Origin: QHVT01 sp036387915
GTDB taxonomy: Bacteria > Acidobacteriota > Thermoanaerobaculia > Gp7-AA8
Direction: 5' to 3'
DNA length: 6,845 nt
Assembly (NCBI GenBank): GCA_036387915.1
Contig: DASVSV010000095.1
Coordinates: 1 to 6,845, forward strand
Of this stretch, positions 6,167 through 6,845 are shown in pieces (the stretch's first letter is position 1; each line of letters starts with the position of its first letter). The position numbers and the translations under genes are program-made. Below the pieces are notes generated by a model. It ran no database searches. It was not told the origin of the DNA and was given only the letters and a program-made list of their open reading frames with translations.

Positions 6167-6643
6167 ATGCGTATCGCCGTTCTGCTGCTCTCGCTCCTGC
6201 TCGTTTTCGCCTGTCAGCGCGAGACTCCCGACGTCTCGCAGAACACACCGTCGCAGTCGCAGACGACCACCGACACACCGCCGCAGATGGCCGAGTCGCC
6301 GGCATCATCGACGATGAATCCCGTCATCCCGCCGGAGCAGGACAATCCCGCCGGCAGTCCGCGTCCGGCGTCGCCGACGCAGGAAGTGCACCTCATCGAG
6401 TACGCCATCCACATGCCGGAGACGCTGCCGGCGGGACGGGTCGCGTTCAACGTGGAGAACGGCGGCAAGGAGACGCACGCGTTCGAGATCGAGGGGAACG
6501 GCATCGAGCAGAAGACGAACGAGCTGACCCGCGGCAACACCGCCTCACTCGAAGTGGACCTCAAGCCGGGGACGTACACGATCTATTGCCCGGTCGACGG
6601 CCACGCGGAGAAGGGGATGAAGAAGACGGTCGTCGTGAAGTAG
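6167..6643 (+). CDS. cupredoxin-domain lipoprotein
   Basis: This 158-residue predicted lipoprotein has a signal peptide (MRIAVLLLSLLLVFAC) whose lipobox LVFAC puts the lipidated cysteine at position 16. Residues 20-72 form a linker with 16 Ser/Thr and 12 Pro in 53 positions. Residues about 73-158 form a small beta-rich domain with a type 1 copper ligand set: His104 in KETHAF, then Cys141, His146 and Met151 in CPVDGHAEKGM. The C-x4-H-x4-M spacing is that of auracyanin-like cupredoxins. It probably carries electrons, or binds or delivers copper, on the outside of a membrane. The frame is open upstream to 6050, but this ATG is chosen because it begins a textbook signal peptide; the upstream part is Arg/Pro-rich antisense of gene D. 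The Shine-Dalgarno is weak, and an in-frame TTG six codons upstream is an alternative start. The partner redox protein is not in the window. Confidence 0.85.
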   Translation: MRIAVLLLSLLLVFACQRETPDVSQNTPSQSQTTTDTPPQMAESPASSTMNPVIPPEQDNPAGSPRPASPTQEVHLIEYAIHMPETLPAGRVAFNVENGGKETHAFEIEGNGIEQKTNELTRGNTASLEVDLKPGTYTIYCPVDGHAEKGMKKTVVVK

Positions 6644-6736
6644 CGATGGAGTGCGGCGGCTAAGCAGGATGCTCGCATTGGAGCCACGAAAGGGAGACGA
6701 CGATAGGCCTCCGGACATCTGAGCCTCCGTGTCAAG
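6644..6736. other. non-coding spacer, probable right end of the insertion sequence
   Basis: These 93 bases lie between two converging genes and hold no coding signal. gcctccg occurs twice in direct orientation (6707-6713 and 6723-6729), and tccgga is a short palindrome at 6710-6715. The part next to the transposase stop probably belongs to the element's terminal non-coding region. The exact insertion boundary cannot be placed without the other end. No convincing terminator for the lipoprotein gene was found. Confidence 0.35.
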
Positions 6737-6845
6737 TCAGGCGGCAGCCGTGGCGAGAGATGAGCCTCGCAGGGCGAGCTGCTTGAGGTAGCGAGTTTCG
6801 TCGTAGGCGGTGCGACTCTTCCAGCAGGCGTAAAGGATGCGGATC
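6737..6845 (-). CDS. C-terminal end of a probable IS110-family transposase (5' part outside the window)
   Basis: The minus strand reads 35 codons and then TGA. The peptide begins IRILYACWKSRTAYDE and continues RYLKQLALRGSSLA before the stop. The pattern of a hydrophobic 'RILYACW', then a basic stretch, 'YDE', and a short Leu/Arg-rich tail resembles the extreme C-terminus of IS110/IS116/IS902-type transposases as I remember them. No catalytic residue is visible, since the DEDD and Ser domains would lie beyond the right edge. The gene converges on the cupredoxin lipoprotein gene, leaving 93 bases between the stops. Whether the element is intact cannot be judged here. Another transposase family remains possible. 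Confidence 0.5.
   Translation of the reverse strand, partial: IRILYACWKSRTAYDETRYLKQLALRGSSLATAAA

Noticed and set aside
4530..6317. 595-codon plus-strand frame spanning gene D and the lipoprotein start
   Set aside because: It is antisense to gene D and then overlaps the lipoprotein gene in the wrong frame; no recognisable protein features.
6644..6736. Intrinsic terminator after the lipoprotein gene
   Set aside because: No stem of useful length followed by a T-run was found; only very short pairings such as atgc/gcat.
1..6845. CRISPR array, tRNA or rRNA, or defence/toxin-antitoxin system
   Set aside because: No regularly spaced repeats, no tRNA-like cloverleaf and no rRNA-like sequence were recognised. 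Every sizeable frame is explained by glycosyltransferases, a cupredoxin lipoprotein or a transposase end.

Overview
This is a GC-rich bacterial window, roughly two thirds G+C by eye with strongly G/C third codon positions. Almost all of it is protein-coding. The phylum cannot be fixed from the sequence. Two features resemble what is often seen in Acidobacteriota and related GC-rich environmental lineages, and I offer that assignment only tentatively. The first is a tandem set of PMT/ArnT-type membrane glycosyltransferases carrying a D-S-N-L/I-D-W-G-Q-D motif. The second is a dispersed-repeat sequence of the 'CHPERESRDLGG' reading type at the left edge.

Layout: positions 3-6119 hold four consecutive paralogous genes, all on the minus strand, transcribed right to left in the order D (4539-6119), C (2911-4488), B (1502-2914), A (3-1505). 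Each encodes a multi-pass membrane protein of the GT-C glycosyltransferase superfamily, using a polyprenyl-phosphate-sugar donor by family knowledge. Each has an Asp-Glu pair just after the first membrane segment, plus shared GWW(Y/H)YFP, NIG-RH or NMG-RH, and DSN(L/I)DWGQD motifs. C/B and B/A are joined by 4-base ATGA stop/start overlaps. D and C are separated by 47 bases containing a strong hairpin. C and D are about 525 residues and carry an extra loop. A and B are about 470 residues (A before its tail). A has lost its family-typical stop and reads 31 codons into a dispersed repeat.

A 47-base divergent gap (6120-6166) separates the operon from a plus-strand gene (6167-6643) for a small lipoprotein. 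This protein has a Ser/Thr/Pro-rich linker and a cupredoxin domain with a complete set of type 1 copper ligands. Converging on it from the right edge is the 3' end of a probable IS110-type transposase gene (6737-6845, minus strand, truncated by the window). The 93 bases between them hold no gene and probably include the insertion-sequence end.

Working together (inference): the four glycosyltransferases are probably co-expressed. They may add successive or alternative sugars to an extracytoplasmic acceptor such as lipid, glycan or protein. The neighbouring Ser/Thr/Pro-rich lipoprotein is one conceivable acceptor, but nothing in the sequence proves it. I found no CRISPR array, tRNA or rRNA, and no clearly new system. 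The most unusual features are the four-fold tandem array itself, the repeat-derived tail of gene A and the hairpin between D and C.
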